A stretch of DNA of 56,143 nt from Opitutales bacterium (GTDB taxonomy: Bacteria; Verrucomicrobiota; Verrucomicrobiia; Opitutales; UBA2987), in contig JAJFLU010000016.1 of the NCBI GenBank assembly GCA_021772515.1, forward strand, positions 1 to 56,143, read 5' to 3'. Below are positions 1-9,567 of this stretch, piece after piece; position 1 is the first letter of the stretch; each line of letters begins with the position of its first letter. Position numbers and translations under genes: made by a program. The notes beneath the pieces were generated by a model that saw nothing but the letters and a program-made list of their open reading frames with translations, had not been told where the DNA came from and made no database searches.

Positions 1-1
1 C

Positions 2-541
2 ATCCAGGCCCTCGACCGAACGCAGCCGCTCTTGCCGATGAGGGCGAAGAAGCCGCGCAGTTGGAGCAATGAATATATCAGGCATGGCACACGCACACTA
101 TTGGCCAGTTTGGATATCGCCACAGGGGAAGTGACCGCCCATGTGCGCAAGGACAGGACAAGCGTCACCTTCCTGAAGTTCATGGACGCAGTGGTTGGCA
201 AGCACAAGGGCAAAGATATCCACGTCGTGCTGGACAACCTCAATACACATAACAACAAGGCAGCCCAGCAGTGGCTCAAAGGTAATCCCAACGTGAAATT
301 CCATTTCACTCCCACGCATGCCTCGTGGGTGAATCTCATCGAATGCTTCTTTTCCATACTAACGAAGCAAGGACTGCAGCAAGCAATCCACCGATCAGGA
401 CGGGAACTGGAGAGATTCCTGAAGTTGTATATAAAGAAATACAACGAAAGATGTGGCCCCTTCGCATGGACAAAAGGACCTGAAACGCTAAAGCATATAA
501 TTAAGCTAACAGAAGAATTTCAAAACAATAGTATTAACTAA
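2..541 (+). CDS. IS630-family transposase, 3' part (5' end outside window)
   Basis: This is the C-terminal part of a DDE transposase of the IS630/Tc1-mariner type. The frame is open from base 2, reading IQALDRTQPLLP, which is the usual stretch just after the first catalytic Asp of IS630 transposases. The gene therefore begins left of the window, and the TTG at 32 is not a credible start. The second catalytic Asp lies in VVLDNLNTH and the catalytic Glu in SWVNLIECFF, with the normal spacing. The C-terminus runs on to a natural TAA, so what is visible is not decayed. The right inverted repeat should lie shortly after 541, but it cannot be identified without the left end. The element borders the cytochrome cluster and may mark an insertion boundary. 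Confidence 0.9.
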   Translation: MQALDRTQPLLPMRAKKPRSWSNEYIRHGTRTLLASLDIATGEVTAHVRKDRTSVTFLKFMDAVVGKHKGKDIHVVLDNLNTHNNKAAQQWLKGNPNVKFHFTPTHASWVNLIECFFSILTKQGLQQAIHRSGRELERFLKLYIKKYNERCGPFAWTKGPETLKHIIKLTEEFQNNSIN

Positions 542-877
542 ACTTTCAAGACGAAGTACTAGCTTAGGTACAGTAAAGTAAATACCACAGTCTATATTTT
601 TGGATACATAGCGAAGTTTCTACCGCCAGAGACCGGATTAAGCATGTTTATGGATTCAATTACATGCTTTAATAAATAGTGCCTCCTGGAAAATAAAAAT
701 GGGGGGGCGACTTGATAAATGGTTATTACTCATTTAACTTACCAAAATCGTAATTACCGATCATTTTCCAAATACCCTGAAAAAATGGATTTTATCCATA
801 TATTCCCAAAAATTCCGAAATCGCCAGACAGTGCTCCTATCATGCTTAAAAATTGCTTAAAATTGTCACTTTAAATT
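542..877. other. Intergenic region between transposase and cytochrome cluster
   Basis: This AT-rich stretch of about 335 bases has no credible gene. It should hold the right end of the IS630-type element and the promoter of the nine-haem cytochrome gene at 878. A run of seven G lies near 702-708. I see no clear -35/-10 pair and no strong ribosome binding site before 878. Confidence 0.5.
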
Positions 878-3256
878 ATGAAATTAACAAAAAATAAGGT
901 AAGAGACGAAAAAACAGGACTTTCGAAATCGGTTTCGGTCTCGAATCTCATCAAATCTGGATTCTGCGCCGCCCTGGTTTTGAGCGCGGCAGATCTTGTC
1001 GGGCAAGAGATCGTTTCCCGACCGCTTTCGCCACAGGAGATCCACGTTATCTACCAACTACCTGAAGACACTGGTATTTCAGGTGGATTGTTCAATGTGG
1101 GCCGGGGGACCAGCGCTTACCTTGAAGTCCAGGTCGAAAAAGATATCAACGTCACAAATGTGGTCTGGGAGATAGTCGACCAGCCGCTCGGATCTACGGC
1201 TCAACTGGCGGTCAGCCCATTGGGAGTGGATGTGCCCGTATTTGCGCCAGGAAGGCGAGAGGATTTCGATGTCCCGGTTTCGCAGGGCGGGCGCACCCTG
1301 CTGATTCCTGATGAATTCGGCATATACGTGGTGCGAGCAACGGTGACAATGGATGGCGATGACGTCGTGGTGGATCAATGGATAACTTCGGCGGGCTATG
1401 TTGGGGTCGGCAAGCTCATAAGCGACGGGCCAGAAGGCGTCGCTCTGGATACAACGGACCTGCAATTCCCCCAATGCTCCCTCTGCCATCTGGGTCAGGC
1501 CGAGAAGTGGTTGCAGACTAAACACGCATCGAAGTTCCGCAGAAATGTCGACGGCGTCGATGTCGGCTTTTACGCGGAGAGATGCAACCAGTGCCACACC
1601 GTCGGGTATAACGATGCGGTAACGGCAGATAACCATGGTTTTGATGATGTGGCGGCGGATCTCAATTGGGAACTCCCCTCCCCATTGCAAGCGGGTAACT
1701 GGGATGCCCTGCCTCAGGAACTGAAGAACCTGGCCAATATCCAGTGCGAGAGCTGCCACGGACCGGGGGGCGAACATTTCACACAGGTAACGGGTTTATC
1801 TGCGTTGAATGGAGTGGAAATCACGGCCGGCAACTATAAAAAAGAGGATTTGGAGAAGATGCTGGGAACGATCCTGAATACGCCAACTATAAGCCTTAGC
1901 GCCGGCGATTGCGCCCAATGCCACGACGACGAACCGTATCACACCAAGAATATCGAATGGAATCTCTCAAATCACGCCACAGCGACACGCTATCCGACCG
2001 GTGAGGGTCGCGAGACCTGCGTGGTATGCCACAGCGGTATCGGTTTTATCGAGCGCATTGATAAGGGCATCAACATCGCAACGGATCCGAATTATCGAGA
2101 TAAAATCACCGACCCGACATGGGAGGCTATCACCTGCCAAGTCTGCCACGATCCCCACGATGCCACGAACCCCCACCAACTTCGCCAAGTGGGTGACGTG
2201 ACGTTGTTCAATGGTGACGTGATCACACAAGGTGGGACCGGGAAGCTTTGCATGAACTGCCATATATCGCGCCGAAATGCCGAGGAATACGTGCAATCCT
2301 ACCACAGTCACTACGGTCCTCACGGAAGCCCTCAAACCGATATGCTGGCAGGTAAAAACGCGATCGATTACGGCCATGAGATCGGCAGCTCGGGCCACCT
2401 GAACGCCGTTGATGATGCCTGTGCGGTCTGCCATATGCAAGAAAACGACGTCAATGATGATCCCCTCGGGGGACATACCTGGATGCCAAATTCACACAAC
2501 GGCGGCGATGTTTACCTGACGGCGGCATGCGCCAACTGTCACGGCCCCGTCGATACCTTCAATTTCCCTCAGGAAGACTATAATGAAGACGGTGTCGTAG
2601 AGGGAATTCAAACGGAGATTGAGCAGCTCATGTACGAACTCGGGTTAATGCTCCCGCCATTGGGCGATCCTGACGTTAATGTTACCTCGAACTATACGCC
2701 GGCACAACTTAAAGCGGCCTACAACTACCTCTTCGTAGAGGAGGACGGTAGCATGGGAATACACAACGCGAGCTATGCGACGGGGCTTTTGAAAGCGGCG
2801 ATGGTCGATCTCGTTGTCTCGATCGACACGGATCAGGATGGGCTCCTCGACGAGTGGGAGATGGATCAATTCGGTTCCATCGACACCTATGATGGCGATG
2901 ACGACCCCGACGGCGACATGCTCTCGAACCTGCAGGAACAAATCGTCGACACAGACCCAATGCTCACCGATACCGACGGGGACAACGTCGACGATTACGT
3001 GGAAGTGACCGGCGGGTATGATCCGCTCAATGACGATGACTTTCCCATTTCCGGCCAACCGCGCATTATGACTGCCGTAGAAATCCAATTTATCTCCGAA
3101 GTGGGAAAAACCTATCGGGTGCAGAAGGCATCCTCGGTTGACGGTGGTTGGGTCGACGTGACGGGAGATATCCCCGGAGGCGGCGATCTCATCCAAAGTT
3201 TCTTCTCAATCGTAGGGTTGGATCAGGAGTTTTACCGGATCGTCGAACTTCCATAA
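878..3256 (+). CDS. Secreted nine-haem c-type cytochrome with calcium-type repeat tail
   Basis: A multihaem cytochrome predicted to be exported and to carry electrons outside the cytoplasm. After a basic N-terminus and a hydrophobic segment (about residues 25-42, GFCAALVLSAADLVGQ) comes a region of about 150 residues without haems. Nine CxxCH motifs follow at about residues 200, 236, 290, 345, 381, 420, 458, 515 and 551. Residues about 645-715 hold DxDxDG-like thrombospondin-3/EF-hand-type repeats (DTDQDGLLDEWE, DTDGDNVDD). The end resembles the C-terminal domain common in secreted verrucomicrobial proteins (GKTYRVQKASS). It is first in a same-strand set with an MtrA-like cytochrome and an MtrB-like barrel, so an extracellular or periplasmic partner of that conduit is the likely role. 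The substrate is unknown, and a haem-based reductase or oxidase is an alternative. Confidence 0.85.
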   Translation: MKLTKNKVRDEKTGLSKSVSVSNLIKSGFCAALVLSAADLVGQEIVSRPLSPQEIHVIYQLPEDTGISGGLFNVGRGTSAYLEVQVEKDINVTNVVWEIVDQPLGSTAQLAVSPLGVDVPVFAPGRREDFDVPVSQGGRTLLIPDEFGIYVVRATVTMDGDDVVVDQWITSAGYVGVGKLISDGPEGVALDTTDLQFPQCSLCHLGQAEKWLQTKHASKFRRNVDGVDVGFYAERCNQCHTVGYNDAVTADNHGFDDVAADLNWELPSPLQAGNWDALPQELKNLANIQCESCHGPGGEHFTQVTGLSALNGVEITAGNYKKEDLEKMLGTILNTPTISLSAGDCAQCHDDEPYHTKNIEWNLSNHATATRYPTGEGRETCVVCHSGIGFIERIDKGINIATDPNYRDKITDPTWEAITCQVCHDPHDATNPHQLRQVGDVTLFNGDVITQGGTGKLCMNCHISRRNAEEYVQSYHSHYGPHGSPQTDMLAGKNAIDYGHEIGSSGHLNAVDDACAVCHMQENDVNDDPLGGHTWMPNSHNGGDVYLTAACANCHGPVDTFNFPQEDYNEDGVVEGIQTEIEQLMYELGLMLPPLGDPDVNVTSNYTPAQLKAAYNYLFVEEDGSMGIHNASYATGLLKAAMVDLVVSIDTDQDGLLDEWEMDQFGSIDTYDGDDDPDGDMLSNLQEQIVDTDPMLTDTDGDNVDDYVEVTGGYDPLNDDDFPISGQPRIMTAVEIQFISEVGKTYRVQKASSVDGGWVDVTGDIPGGGDLIQSFFSIVGLDQEFYRIVELP

Positions 3257-3467
3257 CAGGAGCGGTCGAGCGCTATCACCCCCCAAAAAGAATGGGTACG
3301 AGATTGACCCGACATCCCCAATGTCGATACTAACAACGATTCATACTCACCCCATGGGAACCTCTTTTAAGATAAGATACAACGGAGGCAATAATTGGCA
3401 TCGTGTCGTCACCTATCATGCAGAGTGAAAAAACCGATGAAAGGTTAGGTTATTTACGTTAGAAATT

Positions 3468-4259
3468 ATGTATCACCTGCCGACATCGAAAAGAACGACC
3501 ATAAGAAAACTGATTGCCTGCTCCACGGGAATCATTGCCGCAATACTCCTTTTTTCCTGCGTTGCGGTCAACCGCACCATTGTTGCCCCCCCGTCTGTCC
3601 CGGGGGCAACCTTTGTTGGAAATGACGATTGTTCGTTTTGCCATGAGGACATTACGAAGCGTTTCGAGAATGCCACCCATTTCCGGCTTATAGCCGAGGG
3701 CAAGAATACCACCGAAATCGGGTGCGAATCATGCCACGGCCCGGGCAGCGTCCACTCCGAAACCGGGGGCGCCTACCACACGATCGTCAATCCCAAAGAT
3801 TCTCCCGAAACCTGCTTCGTCTGCCATTTGGATAAACGAGCCGAGTTCAATCTGCCCTACAGCCACCCCGTGACGGAAGGAAACCTGAGTTGTAGTGACT
3901 GCCATGATCCGCATGAAGGATCGGCCATAATGGGGGGAGGCACTAAACCACTTTCGGAGGAGCAGACCTGTTTCGAATGCCATCAAGCACAACGGGGACC
4001 GTTTGTTTTTGAGCACGAGGCGAGCCGAGAGGGCTGCACTGTGTGCCACTCCCCACATGGATCCGTAAATGCCAAGATGCTAAAAATTCGCAACGCCAAC
4101 CTATGTTTGCAATGCCACCTGCAGGAGCAAACGACTCCGGGGCGCGTTCTCATCGGCGGGTTTTCGCACGATTCATTGCTTTCCCGTGGCAGTTGTTGGT
4201 CGATGGGATGCCATGAAGCGGTGCATGGTTCTCATGTGAATTCCACCCTGCGGTTCTGA
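3468..4259 (+). CDS. MtrA/DmsE-like multihaem cytochrome c, probable lipoprotein
   Basis: A 263-residue periplasmic multihaem cytochrome. The N-terminus has a basic patch, a hydrophobic stretch and a near-lipobox (LLFSC at about residue 31), suggesting either a lipoprotein or a cleaved signal. Seven CxxCH motifs start at about residues 55, 86, 116, 142, 168, 190 and 213. An eighth site at about 243, CWSMGCH, is a CX4CH motif near the C-terminus. MtrA/PioA/DmsE proteins usually carry ten haems in about 300 residues, so this is a shorter eight-site relative. The repeated pattern CxxCHDPHEGS, CxxCHSPHGS is typical of that family. The barrel gene follows after 12 bases, so the two probably form an outer-membrane electron conduit. 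That pairing is inferred from order and family type. Confidence 0.85.
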   Translation: MYHLPTSKRTTIRKLIACSTGIIAAILLFSCVAVNRTIVAPPSVPGATFVGNDDCSFCHEDITKRFENATHFRLIAEGKNTTEIGCESCHGPGSVHSETGGAYHTIVNPKDSPETCFVCHLDKRAEFNLPYSHPVTEGNLSCSDCHDPHEGSAIMGGGTKPLSEEQTCFECHQAQRGPFVFEHEASREGCTVCHSPHGSVNAKMLKIRNANLCLQCHLQEQTTPGRVLIGGFSHDSLLSRGSCWSMGCHEAVHGSHVNSTLRF

Positions 4260-4271
4260 GGCGCCATAAAA

Positions 4272-6431
4272 ATGAAGTCTGGAGAGGCAGAGAAAACCGA
4301 AAAACGGAAGCGAATCCGGAAAAAGGGCATTTGTAGGTCAGCGCTTCTGACACCGGCCAATATCGTTAGCATGGTCTTTGTCCTTTCGGTTCTGCTCGTC
4401 ACCCCGGAAACAGGATACGGCCAAATCTCCATTAACTTTTTTGAAGAGCCGTTCGAATACGATCAATGGGTGATCGCTTCGGCGGGCGGAGCCCGTGTCG
4501 AGGGCGATAGGGCACGGTTCCTTCAGCGACACGGTTATCACGGTGACGCCTTCGGCGGAGTGGATGATTTCCACTGGGAAAAATTTCTGGAAAACGGATC
4601 CTTGATAAAATTCGATGGTCGGGGCTTGGTCGACCTGAACAATTATGAGTTGATTTTCGATTGGAGGAACGAGGAAAAAGGTTATCTCAGTATGGGATTC
4701 AGGGAAACTCGAACCTGGTATGACGGGAGCGGTGGTTTTTTTCCTCAAAATGGAGCCTGGATTACCATCTTCGATGAAGAACACAGCTTGGATCGCGGGG
4801 AGATCTGGATCGAATTTGGGCGGACGGTTCCCGAACAACCGCAACTCTTCCTGCGATATACCCACCGGTTTCGCGAGGGCACCAAGGATTCCACCTCCTG
4901 GGGTGATACCACCCTTACCGGCGGCTTTGGCGCCCGAGGGATTGTTCCCGCTTTTCAAGATATCGACGAGACATCCGATATCGTCGAAGCATGGCTTGAG
5001 CATACCCATAAGCAGACCGATATTACACTCAAATTGCGATACGAGGCACACGATACCAATAACGCACGGAAGGCGAGGATGCGACCAGGGGAAACCGCCG
5101 ACCGCTCCATAACGCACAGGGAAATCTCGGAGAGCGATATATTCGTCCTGCACGCCTATTCCAAAACACAACTGCGCGAAAACGTCCTCATTACGGCCGG
5201 TGCCCTTTACTCAACGGTGGACACCAATTTTTCGGGAAATCGTATCTACGGTTCCGATTTCGATTCGATTTACGATCCCACCTTTCAGCGACGAAATTTC
5301 GATGAGGGGTTTCTCAATCTGCAGGAAAACTCGAATCTGGAGCAATTCGTGTTAAATTTGAATCTGGTGGCGAAACTGAGAAAACATCTCCGTCTGCTGA
5401 CGGCAATTCGCCTTGAGAAGCTGGATACGGACATCTCGGCGGACCTCCTTGAGACCAACTTCATCTCATTTCGGGGCGGGGCAATCGAAAAGGATGTCCG
5501 AAAGCAAAGTGACCGCGGTTGGAACGATATTTCCGGCAGTGTCGAGCTGCGTTTTACCGGCCTTGAGAATTTTGTTGTATCGATTGAGGGATTCTGGTCC
5601 GAAGGAGACGGTGAATTGCAGGAGGAAGAGATCGCGACGGAGTTTTCCCGAACAACCTTCCAACGCCAAACCGATTGGACCCGCAAAGCGCGGAAGTTTT
5701 CGGCCCGCGCAAAATGGTATCCAGCGTTGGGCTTAAGTATGTCCTCCGAGTATTACCACAAGACGAGGGACAATGCCTATGACCACATCGATGACCCCAC
5801 CGTGGGAACCAACGCCAGCAATTATCCCGCCTACATTGAGGTGCAGGATTTTGAGACCGACGATGTCAACTTCCGCCTAACATGGCGACCCTATGCCAAG
5901 TTGACCCTTACAACGCGTTACGACTTTCAGGTCTCCACCATAGATACCGCTGGCCCCATGAACCCGGCAAGCGAAACGGCGGAAACACGAACCCATATCG
6001 TCAGCCAAAGTGCGGCCTTCTTTCCAATCCCGCGCCTATATATACAAGGCTCTGTGAGCTACGTCAGGGACCGGACAAAAACGGGCATAGCCGAGGCTGC
6101 CAGTGAGTTAGGACTGCTCATTGCCGAGATCGAAAATGATTTTTGGACGGCAACCCTGACGGGGGGCATTGCGCTCAACGAGAAAACCGACCTTCGGGCT
6201 CAATTATTCTATTACGATACGAACAACTATGTGGATAACTCCGAATTTGGTCAACCATTCGGATCCAGCGTTACTGAACTTGGCCTGACGTTGAAGATCG
6301 ATCGCCGAATCCGAGAAAATTTGCGTTGGGCCTTACAATATCGATACCTTGATAACAACGACACGACCTCTGGCGGAAATAACGATTTCGATGCGCATGT
6401 CGTCTATTCGACTCTTCAATACCGATTTTAG
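4272..6431 (+). CDS. MtrB/PioB-like outer-membrane beta-barrel protein
   Basis: A 719-residue outer-membrane barrel. It has a long basic N-terminus (about residues 1-22), a hydrophobic segment (about 33-46) and a probable cleavage site after ETGYGQ. The rest is made of alternating amphipathic strands (for example LTLTTRYDFQVST, LRWALQYRYLD) and ends in an aromatic strand with terminal Phe (STLQYRF), the usual signal for barrel insertion. Size, strand-rich makeup and position directly after an MtrA-like cytochrome fit the MtrB/PioB porins that sheathe a multihaem cytochrome. I see no CxxC pair near the mature N-terminus, which some MtrB proteins have. A generic porin is possible but less likely in this context. 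Confidence 0.75.
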   Translation: MKSGEAEKTEKRKRIRKKGICRSALLTPANIVSMVFVLSVLLVTPETGYGQISINFFEEPFEYDQWVIASAGGARVEGDRARFLQRHGYHGDAFGGVDDFHWEKFLENGSLIKFDGRGLVDLNNYELIFDWRNEEKGYLSMGFRETRTWYDGSGGFFPQNGAWITIFDEEHSLDRGEIWIEFGRTVPEQPQLFLRYTHRFREGTKDSTSWGDTTLTGGFGARGIVPAFQDIDETSDIVEAWLEHTHKQTDITLKLRYEAHDTNNARKARMRPGETADRSITHREISESDIFVLHAYSKTQLRENVLITAGALYSTVDTNFSGNRIYGSDFDSIYDPTFQRRNFDEGFLNLQENSNLEQFVLNLNLVAKLRKHLRLLTAIRLEKLDTDISADLLETNFISFRGGAIEKDVRKQSDRGWNDISGSVELRFTGLENFVVSIEGFWSEGDGELQEEEIATEFSRTTFQRQTDWTRKARKFSARAKWYPALGLSMSSEYYHKTRDNAYDHIDDPTVGTNASNYPAYIEVQDFETDDVNFRLTWRPYAKLTLTTRYDFQVSTIDTAGPMNPASETAETRTHIVSQSAAFFPIPRLYIQGSVSYVRDRTKTGIAEAASELGLLIAEIENDFWTATLTGGIALNEKTDLRAQLFYYDTNNYVDNSEFGQPFGSSVTELGLTLKIDRRIRENLRWALQYRYLDNNDTTSGGNNDFDAHVVYSTLQYRF

Positions 6432-6502
6432 CGTTCAAAATAATCCCCCGAAAAAAATTTAATTCGCTTGCAGCATATCCATAACATGATTATATTAGAA
6501 GC

Positions 6503-6847
6503 ATGAACAAATCAATAACCGTTTTGATAGCCGTCCTTTTCATTTTTGCCCAATATCCGCTCAGTGGAGAAATGGGGGACGTTACGCTCATTTGGAGTAA
6601 AAATTGCCAGAAATGCCATGGAAAAGATGGCCGGGGCAACACCAAGGCGGGCAAGATGGCCAAGGCCAAGGACTTTACCGATGCCGACTACCAAGACACC
6701 CTCAACGAGGAGGATATGCACAAGAATGTCAAAGAGGGCATGATTGTAGACGGTAAGAAAAAAATGAAACCCTATGCGGATAAATTGACGGATGAGGAGA
6801 TCACCGCGTTAATCTGCTTTATCCGGGAGTTTCGCAAAGAAGGGTAG
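6503..6847 (+). CDS. Small monohaem class I cytochrome c
   Basis: A 114-residue periplasmic electron carrier. A signal peptide covers about residues 1-22. One CxxCH motif, CQKCHGKDGRG, lies at about residue 36 in the sequence type of class I cytochromes. A Met in MKPYADKLTDEE (about residue 87) is the likely sixth iron ligand, and the C-terminal helix (EEITALICFIREF) is the usual closing helix. It lies 71 bases after the barrel gene on the same strand and could deliver or accept electrons for the MtrAB-like pair in the periplasm. That partnership is inferred from position only. Confidence 0.85.
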   Translation: MNKSITVLIAVLFIFAQYPLSGEMGDVTLIWSKNCQKCHGKDGRGNTKAGKMAKAKDFTDADYQDTLNEEDMHKNVKEGMIVDGKKKMKPYADKLTDEEITALICFIREFRKEG

Positions 6848-6867
6848 GGGGCAAGCCCGCTGCACTA

Positions 6868-7662
6868 CTACGGGGTTGCAACGATTTCCAGCAACTCTAC
6901 TTTAAATACGAGGGTATCTCCCGGTTTGATCACCCCGCCGGCAGCCTGATTTCCGTAAGCCAGATTGGAGGGGATGTAGAGCATGATTTCGCCCCCCGGG
7001 CGGACTAGTTGAAGTCCCTCGGTCCAGCCCGCAATTACCCGGTTCAGCGGGAAGGATGCGGGGGAGTTTCTGCTGTAGGAACTGTCGAACACTGTGCCGT
7101 CGATACGAGTGCCCTCGTAATGCACTTTTACGTTGTCGGTCGCTGCCGGGTAGTCTCCCTCGCCCTCTCTGGTAACCTCGTAGTAGAGTCCCGTTCCCGT
7201 CCTTTTCAAATCCCTCGTCTCCGCCAATTTCGCTATAAATGCCTTTCCTGCCTCGATATTTGGACCCGCCATTTTATCTCCCTCCACTTTCAGATTAAGT
7301 TGATATACTGCCATTCGATCCTGCATGAGTTTTTGCGCCGACAAAATCTGCGCCTGAAATCCGACCGGGGGTTTCTCACCCTTGGCCTCCTGGCGCATGC
7401 CCTCAAAAAGTGCATCAAGCTCCCTGTCGGATAACCCGACGTGGAGGGTCAATTCCCTGGCTAAATTATAGCCCAAGGCCTCCAGAGCCTTATACTTGAG
7501 ATTTTCCGGGCTGTTGGGGTCTGCGTCTGTGATGGCGGCTTCTGCCTTTGCCGGTTTGTCGGCCTCGGCGGTGGCCTCATCCTTTTTTGAGCAGGCGGCG
7601 CCAAAAACCAGCAATGCCGCCACCAGGGGCGCAGTGACAAATCGTAGTGAAGGGATTTTCAT
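6868..7662 (-). CDS. FKBP-type peptidyl-prolyl cis-trans isomerase, lipoprotein
   Basis: A cell-envelope protein-folding enzyme that isomerises Xaa-Pro bonds. I chose the ATG at 7662 because it gives a compact signal (MKIPSLRFVTAPLV) and a lipobox-like FGAAC followed by an Asp/Lys/Glu-rich linker. Starts at 7674 and 7725 are possible but add an unlikely leader. About residues 45-140 form the helical N-terminal dimerisation domain of FkpA/Mip-type proteins. The FKBP domain follows, with VKVHYEGTRIDGTVFDSSY, the AGWTEGLQLVRPGGE segment, IPSNLAYG and a closing TLVFKVELLEI strand. It is convergent with the monohaem cytochrome gene, with only about 20 bases between them. Confidence 0.9.
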   Translation of the reverse strand: MKIPSLRFVTAPLVAALLVFGAACSKKDEATAEADKPAKAEAAITDADPNSPENLKYKALEALGYNLARELTLHVGLSDRELDALFEGMRQEAKGEKPPVGFQAQILSAQKLMQDRMAVYQLNLKVEGDKMAGPNIEAGKAFIAKLAETRDLKRTGTGLYYEVTREGEGDYPAATDNVKVHYEGTRIDGTVFDSSYSRNSPASFPLNRVIAGWTEGLQLVRPGGEIMLYIPSNLAYGNQAAGGVIKPGDTLVFKVELLEIVATP

Positions 7663-8039
7663 GTTTATCCGCATATCGGAAAAAAGGACTGCCCTGGCCG
7701 AGAGGTCAACCCAAAGCATCTGCATTCTCCATATTTTTCATAATCCCAGAAGCAGGTTTGGCCGGGAACCGGTTGAGTATTCAGGGCTTTTCAATAATTT
7801 TTTGAAACTTTATCCTGTTGGGAAGCATTTATGGGGTTAATCATCCCCAACAGTAATTTGGCCACTATTGGGGTGCGGGTAGTTTATCGTTAGTCATGGA
7901 ATGATTGTCATATTCTCTTGAAATATCTCGAACGTGGGAAGGCCTTGAATTGCCAATCAGTCCTATGCCGATACGATGATTTACCTTGCCAATTATAGCA
8001 AATTTTGTATACATAAGATGACGCACATCGCTATTTTCA
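7663..8039. other. Intergenic region with alternative hairpins, upstream of DUF1800 gene
   Basis: No gene is supported here. The stretch must hold the divergent promoters of the FKBP gene and of the DUF1800-led operon. On the plus strand a stem CCCCAA(7845-7850)/TTGGGG(7868-7873), with an inner AGT/ACT pairing, competes for the same CCCC with upstream GGGG (about 7833-7836) and GTTGGG (about 7817-7822). Mutually exclusive hairpins of this kind can be regulatory, but no T-tract or start site lies close by. Confidence 0.3.
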
Positions 8040-9518
8040 ATGCTTGATCCTCTACCACAGAACCAGTGGTCTCGCCGCAAAGCAGACCACCTGCACTACC
8101 GAGCGGGTTACGGGGGGACTCCAGAGGAGCGTGAGGCCTTTTACCAACTGGGGCGTCGCTCGGGCGTTGCTGCAGCCGTAGACTCGCTGATGAATCCAGA
8201 GGAAAACTGGAATGATTACCCCTTTCCAGATTGGACCAACAGCGCTGCCTTGTTGAAAGCCAAAGCAGCCGAAATTGGTATTCTTGAGTTCACAGTCTGG
8301 TATCTAAACCACCTGCGAACAGCCCGGCCGGTGACCGGTAAGATGATCAAGTTTTTCGTGGATCATTTTCCCATTGATTGGGGAACTTTGGGGAATAAAA
8401 CCCAGAAACATTACTACCTATTCAAGCACATCCAATACATCCGCTCGGAGGCGGTTGGCAATTTCCGTCAATTGGTTATAGATATCTCGCGCTCCGAGGG
8501 AATGATTAAAATGCTCGATCTGGAAGAGAGCAAGGTAAACTCGGTAAACGAAAACTTCGGTCGAGAACTATTGGAGTTGTTTACGCTGGGAGTCGATGGC
8601 GGCTACACGGAAGAAGAAGTACAGGTGGCCGCCGCTGCCTTTACCGGTTACAAGGTTCGAAATTACCGTAGTGCTGCCGCTGATGGTAACTACCCATTCG
8701 CTTTTTACATTTTCAACAACCATGTGGATAGTTCTTCCAAGCGCTTTTTCGTTTCTCAGTCATCGGCGGCCAATCTGACCGGTGGCAATCAGGGTGATCA
8801 AGCAATCGACATCCTCACAAGCCGCTCTGCCTGTGCCCGCCATCTCAGTTGGAAACTGTGGCGATATTTTGTCTCACCGGAGCCCGATAGTGCCCTGTTG
8901 GACGCGTTGGCTGTCCAGCTCAAAGATGTCCATGATTACAATTTGAAGCCCTTTTTGAGAGAATTGTTTTTAAGTGAAGAATTTTATGCCGAAGGCAACA
9001 TCGGACGTCAAGTAAGGGACCCATTGGAATACGTATTGGGGACAAACTCCGCTCTTGATGCGCCGGAATTGCCGCCACTGGTGCTCTTCAGGGCGCTCGA
9101 AAGGATGGGGTTTCTAGTTATGTTTCCGCCCAGTATCCAAGGCTGGCCCGAGCCCGAGGGGGCGGGAAATGAGTGGCTTTCCACTGGTGCGATGATGTTT
9201 CGACTCAACTTTCCGGGAGTTTGGAGCCACAAAAATTCGACCCTCTTCGATGACGAATTTACTAATGCCGAGGTGGGAAATTACCCCGGCATCGATTACG
9301 ATATGCTTGCGCCATACGAACTGCGTGCAAAGCAAAATTTCAACCTGCTGCTACAAAAATTGAACCACCGTTTACTACCATTTCACGAATTGCGTGGCAG
9401 TCAGAAACGCTTATTATTCGACCGGTATTCCTCTATTTTTGACTCCTTTGGGGATACCGAGGCGGTCAAGGACCTTCTCCGGCTCATCATGGCGCTGCCG
9501 GAATACCAATTGCAGTAA
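8040..9518 (+). CDS. DUF1800 domain-containing protein
   Basis: A 492-residue member of the DUF1800 family, of unknown biochemical role and very common in Planctomycetes and Verrucomicrobia beside DUF1501 proteins. Family-type stretches are the N-terminal RRKADHLHYRAGYGGTPEE, the FVDHFPIDWG segment, NENFGRELLELFTLG (about residues 165-180), YTEEEVQVAAAAFTG and PPSIQGWPEP near the C-terminus. No clear signal peptide is visible at this start, although some family members are exported. It leads a same-strand set followed after 49 bases by the DUF1501 gene, so joint production is likely. Confidence 0.9.
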   Translation: MLDPLPQNQWSRRKADHLHYRAGYGGTPEEREAFYQLGRRSGVAAAVDSLMNPEENWNDYPFPDWTNSAALLKAKAAEIGILEFTVWYLNHLRTARPVTGKMIKFFVDHFPIDWGTLGNKTQKHYYLFKHIQYIRSEAVGNFRQLVIDISRSEGMIKMLDLEESKVNSVNENFGRELLELFTLGVDGGYTEEEVQVAAAAFTGYKVRNYRSAAADGNYPFAFYIFNNHVDSSSKRFFVSQSSAANLTGGNQGDQAIDILTSRSACARHLSWKLWRYFVSPEPDSALLDALAVQLKDVHDYNLKPFLRELFLSEEFYAEGNIGRQVRDPLEYVLGTNSALDAPELPPLVLFRALERMGFLVMFPPSIQGWPEPEGAGNEWLSTGAMMFRLNFPGVWSHKNSTLFDDEFTNAEVGNYPGIDYDMLAPYELRAKQNFNLLLQKLNHRLLPFHELRGSQKRLLFDRYSSIFDSFGDTEAVKDLLRLIMALPEYQLQ

Positions 9519-9567
9519 TAAAATTGTCGCATCACCCAGCCAATCGAATTCTCTCAGCACCTTTTAA

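Noticed and set aside
4338..5171. A long minus-strand frame inside the MtrB-like gene
   Set aside because: Shadow of the barrel gene; no start, signal or domain support.
7735..7790. A TGGCC...TTGA pattern as a sigma-54 promoter for the DUF1800 operon
   Set aside because: The GG and GC elements are not at the 10-base spacing required.
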